Assembly (NCBI GenBank): GCA_021736575.1
Contig: JAIPFP010000001.1
Span: 1 to 64,000 of the forward strand
Source of the DNA: Pirellula sp.
GTDB lineage: Bacteria; Planctomycetota; Planctomycetia; Pirellulales; Pirellulaceae
Direction: 5' to 3'
Length of the DNA stretch: 64,000 nucleotides
Positions 8,719 to 19,334 of this stretch are shown here, piece by piece. Below the pieces are notes generated by a model. That model ran no database searches. It was not told the origin of the DNA and worked only from the letters and a program-made list of their open reading frames with translations. Position 1 is the first letter of the stretch. Each line of letters starts with the position of its first letter. The position numbers and the translations under genes were made by a program.

Positions 8719-9642
8719 CTAGCCGAGAGCCTCGACTCCGCCGATGATTTCCATGATCTCTTGTGTAATCTTGCTTTGTCGCGCCCGGTTGTAGCGTCGC
8801 GATAGCGATTTGATGATATCGCCGGCGTTCTCGGTGGCACTCTTCATCGCCACCATCCGTGCAATCTGCTCGCTGACGGCCGCGTCCAGGAAGCACTTGA
8901 ACAACCTAGCCCGGAAGCTCGCAGGCACAACTTCTTCAAGGATTGCACTTGCCGAAGGCAGGAACTCGTAATCCTCTTTGTTTCCAGAAGCTCCATCGGA
9001 CGAGGCCTCAACGGATCCCGGCGTCGAGGCTGTTGGCGTCGAGGCTGTTGGCAGCTCGAGACTTGAGAACGGAAGAAGTGTTTCGACAATCGCAACTTGT
9101 TTGGAGCTGCTCACGAATCGCGTGTAAGCCACATCGACCCGATCCACTTTGCCTGTGATATACCGCTCGATAAGATCATCTGCGATTCGAGCAACAGCGC
9201 TAAACGAAGGCTTGTCATCAAACTCGGTGTAGGACTTCTCGATCGGGATGCCCGCGTAACGCATGGCCGAGATTCCTCGCTTGCCGCTGACGCTGATTTC
9301 GCCCGACTCAATCTGTTGCTTGATCTCTGCGCGGCGAGCGATTGCAGCCCGAACAACAGACCCGTTGTAACCACCGCACAGGCCGCGGTTTGCGGTCAAC
9401 ACCAGCATGTCGATGGAGTCGATTTTGTCGTGCTGCACCAACAATGGATGCGAAACCTCGGTGCCACTCTTGGCCAAGTCTTGAACGATCGCCGTGATTC
9501 GCTTGGTGTAATCCGTCGCAGCCGATGCTCGATCCATCGCCTTCTTAAAACGACCGGTCGAGATCAACTCCATGGTTCGAGTGATCTTGCGAATGTTTTT
9601 GACAGACTTGCGTCTTTTGTCGAGCTGACGAATATTTGCCAT
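8719..9642 (-). CDS. atpG: F1F0 ATP synthase gamma subunit
   Basis: A 307-residue central-stalk subunit. The N-terminal helix (DKRRKSVKNIRKITRTMELIS) and C-terminal helix (MKSATENAGDII, RRYNRARQSKITQEI) that form the rotating coiled coil are intact. LTANRGLCGGYN matches the conserved core. The central Rossmann part carries a low-complexity insertion near residues 195-225, rich in Thr, Ala, Ser and Pro and encoded partly by a tandem 15-bp repeat, which makes the protein somewhat longer than typical gamma subunits (~285-290). It sits 26 bp after atpA. Confidence 0.96.
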   Translation of the reverse strand: MANIRQLDKRRKSVKNIRKITRTMELISTGRFKKAMDRASAATDYTKRITAIVQDLAKSGTEVSHPLLVQHDKIDSIDMLVLTANRGLCGGYNGSVVRAAIARRAEIKQQIESGEISVSGKRGISAMRYAGIPIEKSYTEFDDKPSFSAVARIADDLIERYITGKVDRVDVAYTRFVSSSKQVAIVETLLPFSSLELPTASTPTASTPGSVEASSDGASGNKEDYEFLPSASAILEEVVPASFRARLFKCFLDAAVSEQIARMVAMKSATENAGDIIKSLSRRYNRARQSKITQEIMEIIGGVEALG

Positions 9643-9668
9643 AGCTTGACGAACCCTTGATCAATCGC

Positions 9669-11174
9669 TTAGCGGAACGAAGCCTTGTAAGTTGTGATAG
9701 CCGACTTAATCGATTCCTCGATGTCGCTCGTCAAATCCGCCACTTCGCGAATCTTGGTAAGCAATTCTGGCTTTCGATCCCGAACGAAATTCAGCAGTCC
9801 AACTTCGAATTCGCGAACGCGATCCACCGGCACTTCATCCAAGTGGCCTCGTGTACCAGCATAAATACTGATGATTTGCTCGGCGACTTCCATCGGTTGG
9901 TACTGTGCTTGCTTCAGCAGCTCGACCATTCGATAACCCCGATCCAATTTGGATTGTGTTGCTGGATCCAGTTCCGTACCGAGTTGAGCGAACGCTTCCA
10001 ATTCTCGAAAGGATGCCAAGTCCAATCGCAAACCGCCAGCCACTTTCTTCATGGCTTTGATTTGAGCGTTTCCACCCACGCGAGAAACCGAAATACCGAC
10101 GTTCATGGCAGGACGAATACCGGCGAAGAACAAGTCCGGTTGCAAATAAATCTGCCCGTCCGTGATCGAGATCACGTTGGTAGGAATATATGCCGAAACT
10201 TCGCCTTCGAGCGTTTCGATAATTGGAAGACTTGTGATCGATCCTCCCCCTAGTTCTTTCGAAAGCTTGGAAGATCGTTCAAGCAACCGACTGTGGCAAT
10301 AGAACACGTCACCTGGGAAAGCTTCACGTCCTGGCGGTCGCCGCATCAACAAGCTCAATTGTCGGTAAGCAACTGCTTGTTTGCTCAAGTCATCGTAGAC
10401 GATCAAAGCGTGACCACCGTTGAACATAAAGTGCTCTGCCATCGCGGTACCAGCGTACGGAGCAACGTATTGCAACGGTGCCGGAGAACTAGCACCCGAA
10501 ACGATAACCGTCGTGTAGTCCATTGCACCACTCTTTTCGAGGGCATCGATCACCAAAGCAACCGACGAGTCCTTCTGGCCGATCGCTACGTAGAAGCATT
10601 TTACGTTCTTGCCTTTTTGATTGACGATCGCATCCACTGCAATTGCGGTTTTTCCCGTCTTGCGGTCACCGATGATGAGCTCTCGCTGACCTCGCCCGAT
10701 TGGGGTCATCGCATCGATGGCTTTGATTCCGGTCTGCATTGGCTCGTGCACAGGCTGCCGTTCGGCAACGCCCGTCGCGATGAACTCAACCGGTCGCGTA
10801 ACGGTCGCGTTGACGGGTCCCTTGCCGTCGAGTGGATTTCCGAGCGGATCAAGAACGCGTCCGATGACTGCATCACCGGCAGGTACCGAGAGCAACTTGC
10901 CGAGAGCTCGGACCTCGTCACCTTCTTTGATGCTCAAGTAATCACCGAGAATGATGATCCCGACGCTTTTCTCTTCGAGATTGAAAGCCAAGCCAGTCAC
11001 GCCGCTTGGGAATTCCACCATTTCACCCGACATCACGTTCGAGAGACCGTACACGCGAGCGATACCGTCCCCAACTTCGAGAACCGTACCAACTTCACGT
11101 ACGTCGACGGAGCTGCCGAACTGTTGAATTTCGGCCTGAATGACCGACGCGATTTCGTCCGAATTGAATTTCAT
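9669..11174 (-). CDS. atpA: F1F0 ATP synthase alpha subunit
   Basis: A 501-residue nucleotide-binding but non-catalytic F1 subunit. Motifs: P-loop [34 protein letters not shown], and the alpha signature [14 protein letters not shown], which includes the arginine finger. The N-terminal helix for delta binding is present ([12 protein letters not shown]). Length is normal. The gene lies between atpH (63-bp gap) and atpG on the minus strand. Confidence 0.98.
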   Translation of the reverse strand: MKFNSDEIASVIQAEIQQFGSSVDVREVGTVLEVGDGIARVYGLSNVMSGEMVEFPSGVTGLAFNLEEKSVGIIILGDYLSIKEGDEVRALGKLLSVPAGDAVIGRVLDPLGNPLDGKGPVNATVTRPVEFIATGVAERQPVHEPMQTGIKAIDAMTPIGRGQRELIIGDRKTGKTAIAVDAIVNQKGKNVKCFYVAIGQKDSSVALVIDALEKSGAMDYTTVIVSGASSPAPLQYVAPYAGTAMAEHFMFNGGHALIVYDDLSKQAVAYRQLSLLMRRPPGREAFPGDVFYCHSRLLERSSKLSKELGGGSITSLPIIETLEGEVSAYIPTNVISITDGQIYLQPDLFFAGIRPAMNVGISVSRVGGNAQIKAMKKVAGGLRLDLASFRELEAFAQLGTELDPATQSKLDRGYRMVELLKQAQYQPMEVAEQIISIYAGTRGHLDEVPVDRVREFEVGLLNFVRDRKPELLTKIREVADLTSDIEESIKSAITTYKASFR

Positions 11175-11237
11175 GGTTTACTAATCAACAACTAACAATG
11201 GATCTAAGGATTTAGTGTAATACAGCCGAATAATCGA

Positions 11238-11858
11238 TTAACTAGCCAAGCTGTTCAGTTTGTCTCGAATGACTTGCTCCGCTTTGGCGAGCGTTGCTTT
11301 TCGAAGTTGTTTCAGTTGCCCGTCGACGCTGCCGTCGAAAACAACGTCCCCAACGCGTATCAGCAAACCACCCAAAACAGAAGCATCAACCTTGGTCGTA
11401 ATCACGACCTCAGCTTTGAAGATGTCCTGAAGTTTCACTTTCAACGATTCGACTGCCGTCGCGTCAAGCGGTTGGGCCGTCGTGACTATGATTCGCAATC
11501 TACCAACCGCTTCGTCGCGAAGACGAACGACGGCCTGATATATGCTCCGAATAGCTCCAAAACGTCGCCTTGTAGCGAGCACTTTGAGAAACGTCAAAAA
11601 CGTTCCGTCCATCTGCTTGCCGAACACTTTGTCGAGCATCCGAAGCTTTTCCTCAGCGGAAATCTTTGGGTTCGCCAAAGCGGATTCAAAGGCAGGTTGC
11701 TTGTCCAACACGTCAACAATAAGGGACTGGAATTCATCAACCATTCCATCCACTTTGAGGGACGACTCCGCAGCACCAAGCAGCGCCTTCGCGTAAACTT
11801 GACCTACGTGCATCGACTCGTCATCGAAGACTGTATCGCTCTTAGTTGATTCCGACAT
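11238..11858 (-). CDS. atpH: F1F0 ATP synthase delta subunit
   Basis: A 206-residue OSCP/delta subunit that links F1 alpha to the b-subunit stator. The pattern QVYAKALLGAAE, the central helical bundle with FLKVLATRRR, and the C-terminal VDASVLGGLLIRVGDVVFDGS motif are diagnostic. It has a ~20-residue N-terminal extension before the first conserved helix. Position between atpF (21 bp upstream) and atpA is canonical. Confidence 0.95.
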   Translation of the reverse strand: MSESTKSDTVFDDESMHVGQVYAKALLGAAESSLKVDGMVDEFQSLIVDVLDKQPAFESALANPKISAEEKLRMLDKVFGKQMDGTFLTFLKVLATRRRFGAIRSIYQAVVRLRDEAVGRLRIIVTTAQPLDATAVESLKVKLQDIFKAEVVITTKVDASVLGGLLIRVGDVVFDGSVDGQLKQLRKATLAKAEQVIRDKLNSLAS

Positions 11859-11879
11859 CTTAGTACTTCGAGTAGTGGA

Positions 11880-12841
<962 letters not shown>

Positions 12842-12926
12842 CTAGCAAACCTAACACTGAAAAATACGCCGGAAAGCGAAACACTGAGCAAGGAAGCCAA
12901 TATTGGCTCTCCGCCCGACAAAACTC

Positions 12927-14249
12927 CTAGTGATGATGCATCGAACTACCGATAAACATCGCAGCCAGGAAGGTGAATAAATATGCCTGCAGGCAGGCAA
13001 CAAAAAGTTCAAGAAAGCTAAGTAAAGTCGTGCCAAGCACGGATATGACAGCAACACTGCCCCACATTGGCAAACTCATCGCAGCCGCAGAAACACTGAT
13101 TCCGATCCCCATGATACCTAGCAGCACCAGGTGACCTGCACCCATATTCATCACCAACCGAACCGACAACACGATATGCTTGACGATGAGGGAAAACGCT
13201 TCGATGAGCCAAAGAAGTGGAACAATCCAAAACGCCAAGTACCAGGGCAAACCCAGGTCAGGACATATGTTCTTCAAAAATCCTACCGGACCAAAGGTTC
13301 GTAAACCCATCGTCAAACCGATCACAAAAACGATCGCCGCCAAGGCAAGGGTCGTCCCCCAAGCCGCCGTTGGCGAACCAAGCCAAGGGATCATACCCGT
13401 CAAGTTGCATCCGAGAAGAAAGAAGAACAGTGTCCAAAGAAATGGCATGAACTTCTTAGCGTCTTCCTCACCCATGGTCGGTACAACCACGCCATCTCTA
13501 ACCCACTGAACCAACCCTTCGAGCATGTTCCAACGCTTGCCTTTGGGTGCGGACCCTGACGCGATTCGCTTGGCTAACCAGCCGAAAATTGCGATCGCTA
13601 ACAATGCGACCACCAATTCGATAATCATGTATCTTGAAATGCAGAATCCGGACTCCGGCTCGTAGGCATTACGAGGTGTTCCGAACGGCTGCGGAATAAG
13701 CATTTTGCCATGAAGGGTGCTATTGTACTGGGCGATCTTGGCCTCACTCCAGTTCGCGGAGTCGGTAAGATGGGCCTGCAGAAACTCCTCACCGTTTATT
13801 TTCGCCGTCAGCTTGTTCCAGCCAGCCCGTTTTTCCGGCGACTTCAGAACTTGAACGAACCAGTCGTAGGTTGGGGCTGGATTTTCTGCGAGATATGCCT
13901 GGTAGGCATCCGTCGCGGCGGGTTCGTTTTCGCCAGACCATTTGGATGCAACCGCCTTTAAATCGGCCCCTTGCTTTTCGAGGTAGGCATCCAGAGGCCA
14001 ACCAGTATTTCTGTGGTCGGCACGCTGCCACTCTTGCCAACGTTCCTTAAGCCCAGTCAGTTCGGCGGGGTTCACCCCAAGTTCAGTTAGCCCGGTGATA
14101 ATCGTATCCGCTTCGGCCGATTGAAACTCAGGATCGAGCCGCACAAACCAAGACGGAAAATCAGAAGCTGTTTTGCGAGTACTTCTCCAGAGCATCCGTG
14201 GGACCTCGAAGAAATATCCGTCTTTAATATGGAGAATGTCTGACGCCAT
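12927..14249 (-). CDS. atpB: F1F0 ATP synthase a subunit with ~200-residue N-terminal extension
   Basis: A 440-residue subunit; typical a subunits are ~240-290. Residues 1 to ~200 are a soluble, Trp-rich charged region starting MASDILHIKDGYFFEVPR; the membrane part begins near 205. The channel residues are recognisable: Arg364 (LSVRLVMNMG, equivalent to E. coli Arg210), Asn368, and Gln421. The E. coli Glu219/His245 pair is reversed here as His373/Glu414, the arrangement known from mitochondria. It is the first gene of the operon. A 24-codon open frame (14224-14298) overlaps its start. No atpI/atpZ gene is visible upstream. Confidence 0.95.
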   Translation of the reverse strand: MASDILHIKDGYFFEVPRMLWRSTRKTASDFPSWFVRLDPEFQSAEADTIITGLTELGVNPAELTGLKERWQEWQRADHRNTGWPLDAYLEKQGADLKAVASKWSGENEPAATDAYQAYLAENPAPTYDWFVQVLKSPEKRAGWNKLTAKINGEEFLQAHLTDSANWSEAKIAQYNSTLHGKMLIPQPFGTPRNAYEPESGFCISRYMIIELVVALLAIAIFGWLAKRIASGSAPKGKRWNMLEGLVQWVRDGVVVPTMGEEDAKKFMPFLWTLFFFLLGCNLTGMIPWLGSPTAAWGTTLALAAIVFVIGLTMGLRTFGPVGFLKNICPDLGLPWYLAFWIVPLLWLIEAFSLIVKHIVLSVRLVMNMGAGHLVLLGIMGIGISVSAAAMSLPMWGSVAVISVLGTTLLSFLELFVACLQAYLFTFLAAMFIGSSMHHH

Positions 14250-14424
14250 TGCTCAGGCTATCGTTGGGAGAGGTGTCAAATGGATTGATTTCAGCCATGA
14301 ATGTGCGAATTGTAATTGGAAGAAGAGAATTGGATAGCCCACCAAGCGTCCGACAAAAGAAATGTGGGAGAGCCATTTTGTCGCACCCGGGGTTTGGCAC
14401 GAGCGGGACGCTGGTACCACGCGA

Positions 14425-14486
14425 TGGTAACCCGACGCTTAAGCGAGGCTTTGACTGCAATTCCTCGCTAACGCTTCGGGTTACCA
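14425..14486. repeat. Hairpin repeat family 3, copy 1 (upstream of atp operon)
   Basis: TGGTAACCCGA...GCGAGG pairs with CCTCGC...TCGGGTTACCA to give a long imperfect hairpin. A second copy (core AACCC..CGTTAGCGAGG / CCTCGCTAACGCG..GGGTT) is at 57,132-57,182. The 282-bp region from 14250 to 14531, between the divergently placed atpB start and the next gene's stop, contains this element and otherwise only the presumed atp promoter. Confidence 0.75.
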
Positions 14487-14531
14487 TTAAATCAACAAGC
14501 CCTAAACCCAGGGGTTCGTCGCCTAATCGGC

Positions 14532-16568
14532 CTAATTGCCGGCTTCCACCAACCCTTGTTCTTCGGCCCAGCGAAGGATCGAGCTCAGTGCCGTCGGCGA
14601 AATATCTTCCTCAATCTGATCGTACTCGCTGGGCAGACCTGTCTCGCTCGTCTGCAACAAATGATTCAATCCAGGCAAGACTTCCAGTGTTGCTGTCAGG
14701 TCAACATTTCGAGCTGCCGAGCGGAAAATTTCGGCTCGATTGATTTCTGGGAGCACTTGCACATCATTGCTTCCCCAAATGGCGAGTGTTGGGCATCGGA
14801 TCAACATCCAATTCGTTGACGGGTCGTAATTCAAATAAAATCGATACCAAGGCATTTGCAGTTGTTGAAACTGCTGCTCGATAGTGCTATTGAGTTGTTG
14901 TTTTACTTGACTTAGATCCGCCAGGGGATCTTGCGACAGGGCAAGATTCTTGAGGCCTTCCCAATTTTTGTTGACAGCCGCCCGTATTGCATTTCGCGTT
15001 GCGGTCTCGCTCACAAAGTATCCGCCCGCGATATCTTGAAGCTCTTGCTGCAGACTCATCGTGGCGATGCGATCTTCTTCGCTCATACCTTGCAATTCCG
15101 ACATGCGATCGATTTGCGTGCTCAGAACATCTGCACCCGTCAGGCCCGGCGGGGCCAACAATATCAGGAACGCGACGCCAGGCTCCCAGGCCGCCGCCAT
15201 CGGGCCGATCAATCCACCTTCGCTATGACCCAGTATCCCGATCCTCTCCGGGTCGATCTCGGAAAGTGTGGCCGCATGTTTCCAGACTGCCAGTGCATCC
15301 CGAGCGAAGTCTTCGGATGTTGCCGTTAGGTGCTCACCTGTGCTTGCTCCAACCCCTCGATCATCGTAGCGCAGCGATGCTATTCCGTTCTTTGCCAAAA
15401 AGTGCGCAATGGTTTCGAAGGGTTTGTGCCTGCCGATCGTTTCGTTTCGGTCCTGAGGTCCACTCCCAGTAACCATGATGACGGCTGGGTAACGCTTGGG
15501 CTCGCTCCCCGCCCTGGCTCGCGGAACCGTCAAAGTGCCTGCCAAAGTGATTCCCGATTTTTGTGCTGACTCCCCTGTCGCTTTGTCCTTGGGTTTGGAC
15601 TTCTGCTTTACGATGCTGTGAGTGACCTGGAATTCGGTCTCAACGAAAAATGGCGAACTCGCAATCTTCGGCTTTTTCGGAGTGTCCGACTCATTTCCCT
15701 TTCTCGTTTTCGCAGATCTTTGTTCCTGGCTAATCGGATCTGCCGTTTTGATCTGAGGATTGGCATTTGCTGATTTCTCGATGGTCTCTTCCGCCTGCAA
15801 CTTCATCGTTAAAGGGATTGGAACTGGCCCTTGCACAAAGCGTCCTGTCATTTCATCGCCCGCTTCGTTTAACTTGGCAGTGTATTTTGCCTTGATCAGT
15901 TCTATTTCGAACAAAACGTTAGGGCCATCTTCCTTTTTGCCGACCGCCGGTATCCCAACAATTTTTTCGCTCAATGAATCAAAGAGTATTCTAGGTTCCT
16001 CCGGAGTTGCGAACGGGGCCTGATTGTAAACGCGGAACCTCACATCCATTTTCTTCACGACGAGATTGAGCGTTCCCAACCAAACCGAATCCGCACCGAG
16101 AGAAGTGCGGGTTTCAACTGGAATCGCTTCGATTTTGTCCAGCTTTAAAGGCAGTTTTTCCCCCGATTGCGTCAAGTCCCCAACGACTTGATCGTTCGAA
16201 GTCTGTTTCCCCTCAAAGGTTGCAGAGAGGTCCGGATTGATTGGATTATTTAGCTTGAACTGCCAAGTTCCAGTCGAATTGATGACGAAGTCCACCAGCG
16301 GCAGTTCGTCAGGTGATTGGTCAGGGCTGACAATCGTGGCGGACATGGGTTGGCGGTCGCTGCCTCGCTTGAGATGGATAATCGTTCGAAGTTGCTGCTT
16401 GGGAGTTATCAGCCATCCGAACCAGTGCTCGGCTTCGGATGAGTTTGCAAGTGCCGTAGTTGGCTCCGAGGATTGCGAATACCCTTTTTCAGAAGAAAAC
16501 GCCGATAGGAACCCATTTAAAGAAACAACAATCAACAACACTCGAAACCGAAAAGAAACCGTAGTCAT
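14532..16568 (-). CDS. Exported alpha/beta hydrolase (esterase/peptidase-like)
   Basis: I start at 16568 (678 residues) because this places a signal peptide at the N-terminus (FRFRVLLIVVSLNGFLSAFS); the longer frame adds 44 unlikely residues. Residues ~35-280 form a beta-rich domain without a family I recognise; residues ~300-330 are a Lys/Ser-rich linker; the alpha/beta hydrolase core starts near 335. Catalytic triad candidates: nucleophile Ser449 in GHSEGG, Asp602 in WGSNDVQV, His636 in PGLNH. YDDRGVGAS and TGSGPQDRNE are typical of bacterial exported hydrolases annotated as 'alpha/beta hydrolase family / dienelactone-hydrolase-like'. The substrate is unknown. It is monocistronic. Confidence 0.85.
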   Translation of the reverse strand: MTTVSFRFRVLLIVVSLNGFLSAFSSEKGYSQSSEPTTALANSSEAEHWFGWLITPKQQLRTIIHLKRGSDRQPMSATIVSPDQSPDELPLVDFVINSTGTWQFKLNNPINPDLSATFEGKQTSNDQVVGDLTQSGEKLPLKLDKIEAIPVETRTSLGADSVWLGTLNLVVKKMDVRFRVYNQAPFATPEEPRILFDSLSEKIVGIPAVGKKEDGPNVLFEIELIKAKYTAKLNEAGDEMTGRFVQGPVPIPLTMKLQAEETIEKSANANPQIKTADPISQEQRSAKTRKGNESDTPKKPKIASSPFFVETEFQVTHSIVKQKSKPKDKATGESAQKSGITLAGTLTVPRARAGSEPKRYPAVIMVTGSGPQDRNETIGRHKPFETIAHFLAKNGIASLRYDDRGVGASTGEHLTATSEDFARDALAVWKHAATLSEIDPERIGILGHSEGGLIGPMAAAWEPGVAFLILLAPPGLTGADVLSTQIDRMSELQGMSEEDRIATMSLQQELQDIAGGYFVSETATRNAIRAAVNKNWEGLKNLALSQDPLADLSQVKQQLNSTIEQQFQQLQMPWYRFYLNYDPSTNWMLIRCPTLAIWGSNDVQVLPEINRAEIFRSAARNVDLTATLEVLPGLNHLLQTSETGLPSEYDQIEEDISPTALSSILRWAEEQGLVEAGN

Positions 16569-16823
16569 TGTTTGGACACGCAATTGAAGTTTACAGGACA
16601 CGAAAGAGCGACTTGTTAAGTATAACTCCTCCGATTGCTCACTCGTCATTTCGTCAAACAAATGGACTCTTTTTGGACACCTCTCGCTGATCTCTAACAA
16701 AACGAGTCCATTTTTCCAATTCGCAAGTCTGCCGAAAAGAACGAAAAGCGTTCAACATGGGCAAGAAAAGTCTCCTGTTGGCGATGATCTCCGTCCGGAA
16801 GTACCATGCCTGGTCGCATTGGA

Positions 16824-17735
16824 TTATGCTTTGGCCGCATCGTTTGCCAGCTCGGATAGTTCTTTCCAAAAGGTCACGTACTTATCCCTATCCTTGACGT
16901 AGCTCTCATCGAAAACGGCTTTGCGAAGTTCATCGCGTTGTTTCACGAATTTCGAAAAGTCGCGAGGATCTTCCGGTGAAAAGACGGGACACGGTCGATC
17001 GTACACAATGGCAGCCCCCCGATCGCCCTCACTGTAGAATCGCGAAAGGCCAATAACTCTGTCCGCGACGTAAATCGCTTCATTCAATTCGTGCGTAACC
17101 ATGAGAATTGTGTACTCTGGACGTCGGCCTTCTTTTTTGGCGATTAAGTTCTCTTGGTAGAAGCGCAGGAGCATCATTTGCAGTTCCTCTCGCATGGCTT
17201 CATCCAACGCTCCAAAGGGCTCGTCGAGCAGCACAATTTTCGGCCGCATGATGAAGGCTTGCGCGACAGCCACTCGCTGTTTCATGCCACCGGACATTTC
17301 GCGAGGAAATTTCCCGCATGCGTTGCCTAACCCAACGCGATGAAGAAACTCTTGAGCCTTGGCATTTTGTTCTCTGCGTTTGGCAAAGTACTTTCGCGTC
17401 ATGAGAAACCGCATCCATATCGTGGTTTCGTCGAGCTTGAGTCCAAAACTGACGTTTTGTTCCGCCGTCAAAAAATCGTAGAGGGAATAGTGTTGGTATA
17501 CGATGCCAACGTGTCGGTTTGGTCCACGAACAGGCACGCCATCGGTGAGTATTTCGCCGGAGGTGGGTGCATCGGTCCCCAAAATCGCCTTGAGCAAGGT
17601 GCTTTTGCCGCACCCGCTAGGCCCGACCATGGCAACTATCTGGCCCGGCAACACTTGCAGATTAATGTTGTTAAGCACACGATAGGAACCGAAAACATGA
17701 CTGAGCGATTTAATTTCTAATGCGTATTGGCTCAC
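16824..17735 (-). CDS. ABC transporter ATP-binding protein, nitrate/sulfonate/taurine type
   Basis: I use the GTG at 17735 (303 residues; VSQYALEIKSL), preceded by AAGG and lying 23 bp after the permease stop; an ATG at 17810 would overlap the permease by 50 bp. Motifs: Walker A GPSGCGKST at 38-46, Q-loop YQHYSLYDFLT, signature MSGGMKQR at ~147-153, Walker B VLLDEPFGALDE, switch His in MVTHELNEA. This matches SsuB/TauB/NrtD-type ATPases. It has an insertion of ~20 basic residues between the Q-loop and the signature, and a ~50-residue C-terminal extension. No substrate-binding protein gene is adjacent, so the imported compound cannot be named. Confidence 0.9.
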   Translation of the reverse strand: MSQYALEIKSLSHVFGSYRVLNNINLQVLPGQIVAMVGPSGCGKSTLLKAILGTDAPTSGEILTDGVPVRGPNRHVGIVYQHYSLYDFLTAEQNVSFGLKLDETTIWMRFLMTRKYFAKRREQNAKAQEFLHRVGLGNACGKFPREMSGGMKQRVAVAQAFIMRPKIVLLDEPFGALDEAMREELQMMLLRFYQENLIAKKEGRRPEYTILMVTHELNEAIYVADRVIGLSRFYSEGDRGAAIVYDRPCPVFSPEDPRDFSKFVKQRDELRKAVFDESYVKDRDKYVTFWKELSELANDAAKA

Positions 17736-17758
17736 AGATTGGACCTTGAAGGGGATGG

Positions 17759-18568
17759 TTACTCGACAAACCAAGGGCAAAGCGTGCGTCTCAGCGTTGC
17801 AAGACTCCATTCGGCCGCCAATCCGATGATCGCAAGAATCGCCAAGTACACGTAGACGACACTCATATTCAAAATGCGAGATTGCATGCGAATTTGATAG
17901 CCCAAGCCCGCATTGCCGACCACCATCTCGGCAGCTAGCAAGAAGACCATGGCAGGCCCAATCTGCAAGCGGATACTATCGATGACTTTTGGCAAGATCT
18001 GTTTCCAGATCACGTCGTAAATTATTTCAAACTCCGAGGCGCCAAGCGTATACGCCTTGTTGATCCCTTCGTCCGTCACGTCTTGCCGAACTGCTTGGTA
18101 GATCGACTGCGTCATGGAAAAGAAGATACCTAACGCAACCATGGAAGCAAACATTTTTTGATCGGTCCCGACAACCGCAAAGTAAATCGGCATCATGGCG
18201 GTAGGCGGAATCTTCGACAGAAACATAAAGACGGGTCTTAACGGAGCTTCGATCCAACGGTAGGCACCCATCAAGACTCCCACGACGATAGAGAGCCCGA
18301 CCCCCGCACCCATACCAAGCACCAGTCGCCAAAGCGTGGCACGTATATCGACCCAAAACATGGGGGGCTTTGGATTCTCAGGCAAGCCCTGAGGACGAAA
18401 GATCTGCCTGAGCCCCTCACTTAGTTTCTCGAAGGACGGGATCGTTGTTTGCAACGGATTGATGCGAGTCTGGCGAGCCGAAACAAGTTCGTAACATGTC
18501 AACAGCACGGCTATCCCGCCGATGGAGAGCAGCCAAAAAAGCCAATTAGGTATACTCCGTCTTATCAT
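17759..18568 (-). CDS. ABC transporter permease, nitrate/sulfonate/taurine type
   Basis: A 269-residue inner-membrane permease of the BPD_transp_1 family with about six membrane helices. The cytoplasmic EAA loop, which docks on the ATPase, is clear (AYTLGASEFEIIYDVIWKQ). The first helix (FWLLSIGGIAVLLTC) follows a short positively charged N-terminus. It resembles SsuC/TauC in length and motif. Its start overlaps the DinB-family gene's stop by 4 bases (ATGA), so the three genes probably form one operon. Confidence 0.9.
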   Translation of the reverse strand: MIRRSIPNWLFWLLSIGGIAVLLTCYELVSARQTRINPLQTTIPSFEKLSEGLRQIFRPQGLPENPKPPMFWVDIRATLWRLVLGMGAGVGLSIVVGVLMGAYRWIEAPLRPVFMFLSKIPPTAMMPIYFAVVGTDQKMFASMVALGIFFSMTQSIYQAVRQDVTDEGINKAYTLGASEFEIIYDVIWKQILPKVIDSIRLQIGPAMVFLLAAEMVVGNAGLGYQIRMQSRILNMSVVYVYLAILAIIGLAAEWSLATLRRTLCPWFVE

Positions 18569-19068
18569 GCGTGGTCGCTCGTTGGCACAGGGGCAGAACT
18601 GCTGGCGGTTTCAAGTTGCCGGCGTTTCTTGCCGATGAAAACCAAGTGATGCCGCAAGTGTTCAATGTATTTTTCCAACATATGCTCAAGCGTCGTCTTC
18701 CCGCTTTCGGTATGAATGCCGGTTCGCAGGAAAGCAGAATCGGGCAAGGCTCGCAGTATCGTAGCAGTCATCATCCGGTTTTTTTGAAACATTTCGCAGG
18801 CAACAAAGGCGTTGAGTTGATCGGTACCCGGCAACAAGCAAAATGCAGTTTCGTCGTAGCCGCACAGGAGCGGGTTTTCCATACAAGCGATTCGCTTTAG
18901 TCTATCGGATCCAATCAAGTCGCTGTCCATCATGTGGATGGCAATTTGATGCAGCGTCCACGAACCATCTGCTGGCCTGGCATGCAGGTGCGCATGGCTC
19001 AAACCCGAGTAGGCGTTGACCAACTCGCTACCGCCAGTTGTGTAAGACTCAATTTTGCTACGATCCAT
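18565..19068 (-). CDS. DinB-family protein
   Basis: A 167-residue four-helix-bundle protein of the DinB/YfiT superfamily: GSWTLHQIAIHMMDSD with the metal-ligand candidate His45, and EHLRHHLVFIG near residues 136-145 providing further His ligands. DinB-like proteins are metal-dependent; many are thiol-dependent S-transferases (e.g. bacillithiol-linked), others have unknown roles. The C-terminus ends in a Ser/Pro-rich tail. It is the first gene of a three-gene minus-strand unit with the ABC permease and ATPase, an unusual partnership that does not itself reveal function. Confidence 0.8.
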   Translation of the reverse strand: MDRSKIESYTTGGSELVNAYSGLSHAHLHARPADGSWTLHQIAIHMMDSDLIGSDRLKRIACMENPLLCGYDETAFCLLPGTDQLNAFVACEMFQKNRMMTATILRALPDSAFLRTGIHTESGKTTLEHMLEKYIEHLRHHLVFIGKKRRQLETASSSAPVPTSDHA

Positions 19069-19334
19069 ATCCTGGTTCCTAAGGTTTTTTGAAATGTCGA
19101 GACTATCTTAGCACATCATCGATACCCGAATTGCGGAGACTGAGTCCGTTTCCCATCTGTTGCAGGTTTAAGTACGCGATGGGAGCAATTTTGGTAGCAT
19201 ATGTATCCATATTTGCCTAAGAACTTTCCGATTTGCAAAGACTCAGAATGGCTAAGATCCCATGGTTTTCGAGCCGTACAAGGCTAGCGTCCTGGTTTAA
19301 ATCACTCCGACAGATTCGCACTCAGGAACACCCC

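Noticed and set aside
10293-11195. 300-codon open frame on the plus strand
   Set aside because: It lies antisense to atpA, has no recognisable domain and mirrors the strong codon pattern of atpA.
14224-14487. 87-codon minus-strand frame upstream of atpB as a gene (e.g. atpI)
   Set aside because: Most of it is translated family 3 repeat; no membrane helices as atpI would have.
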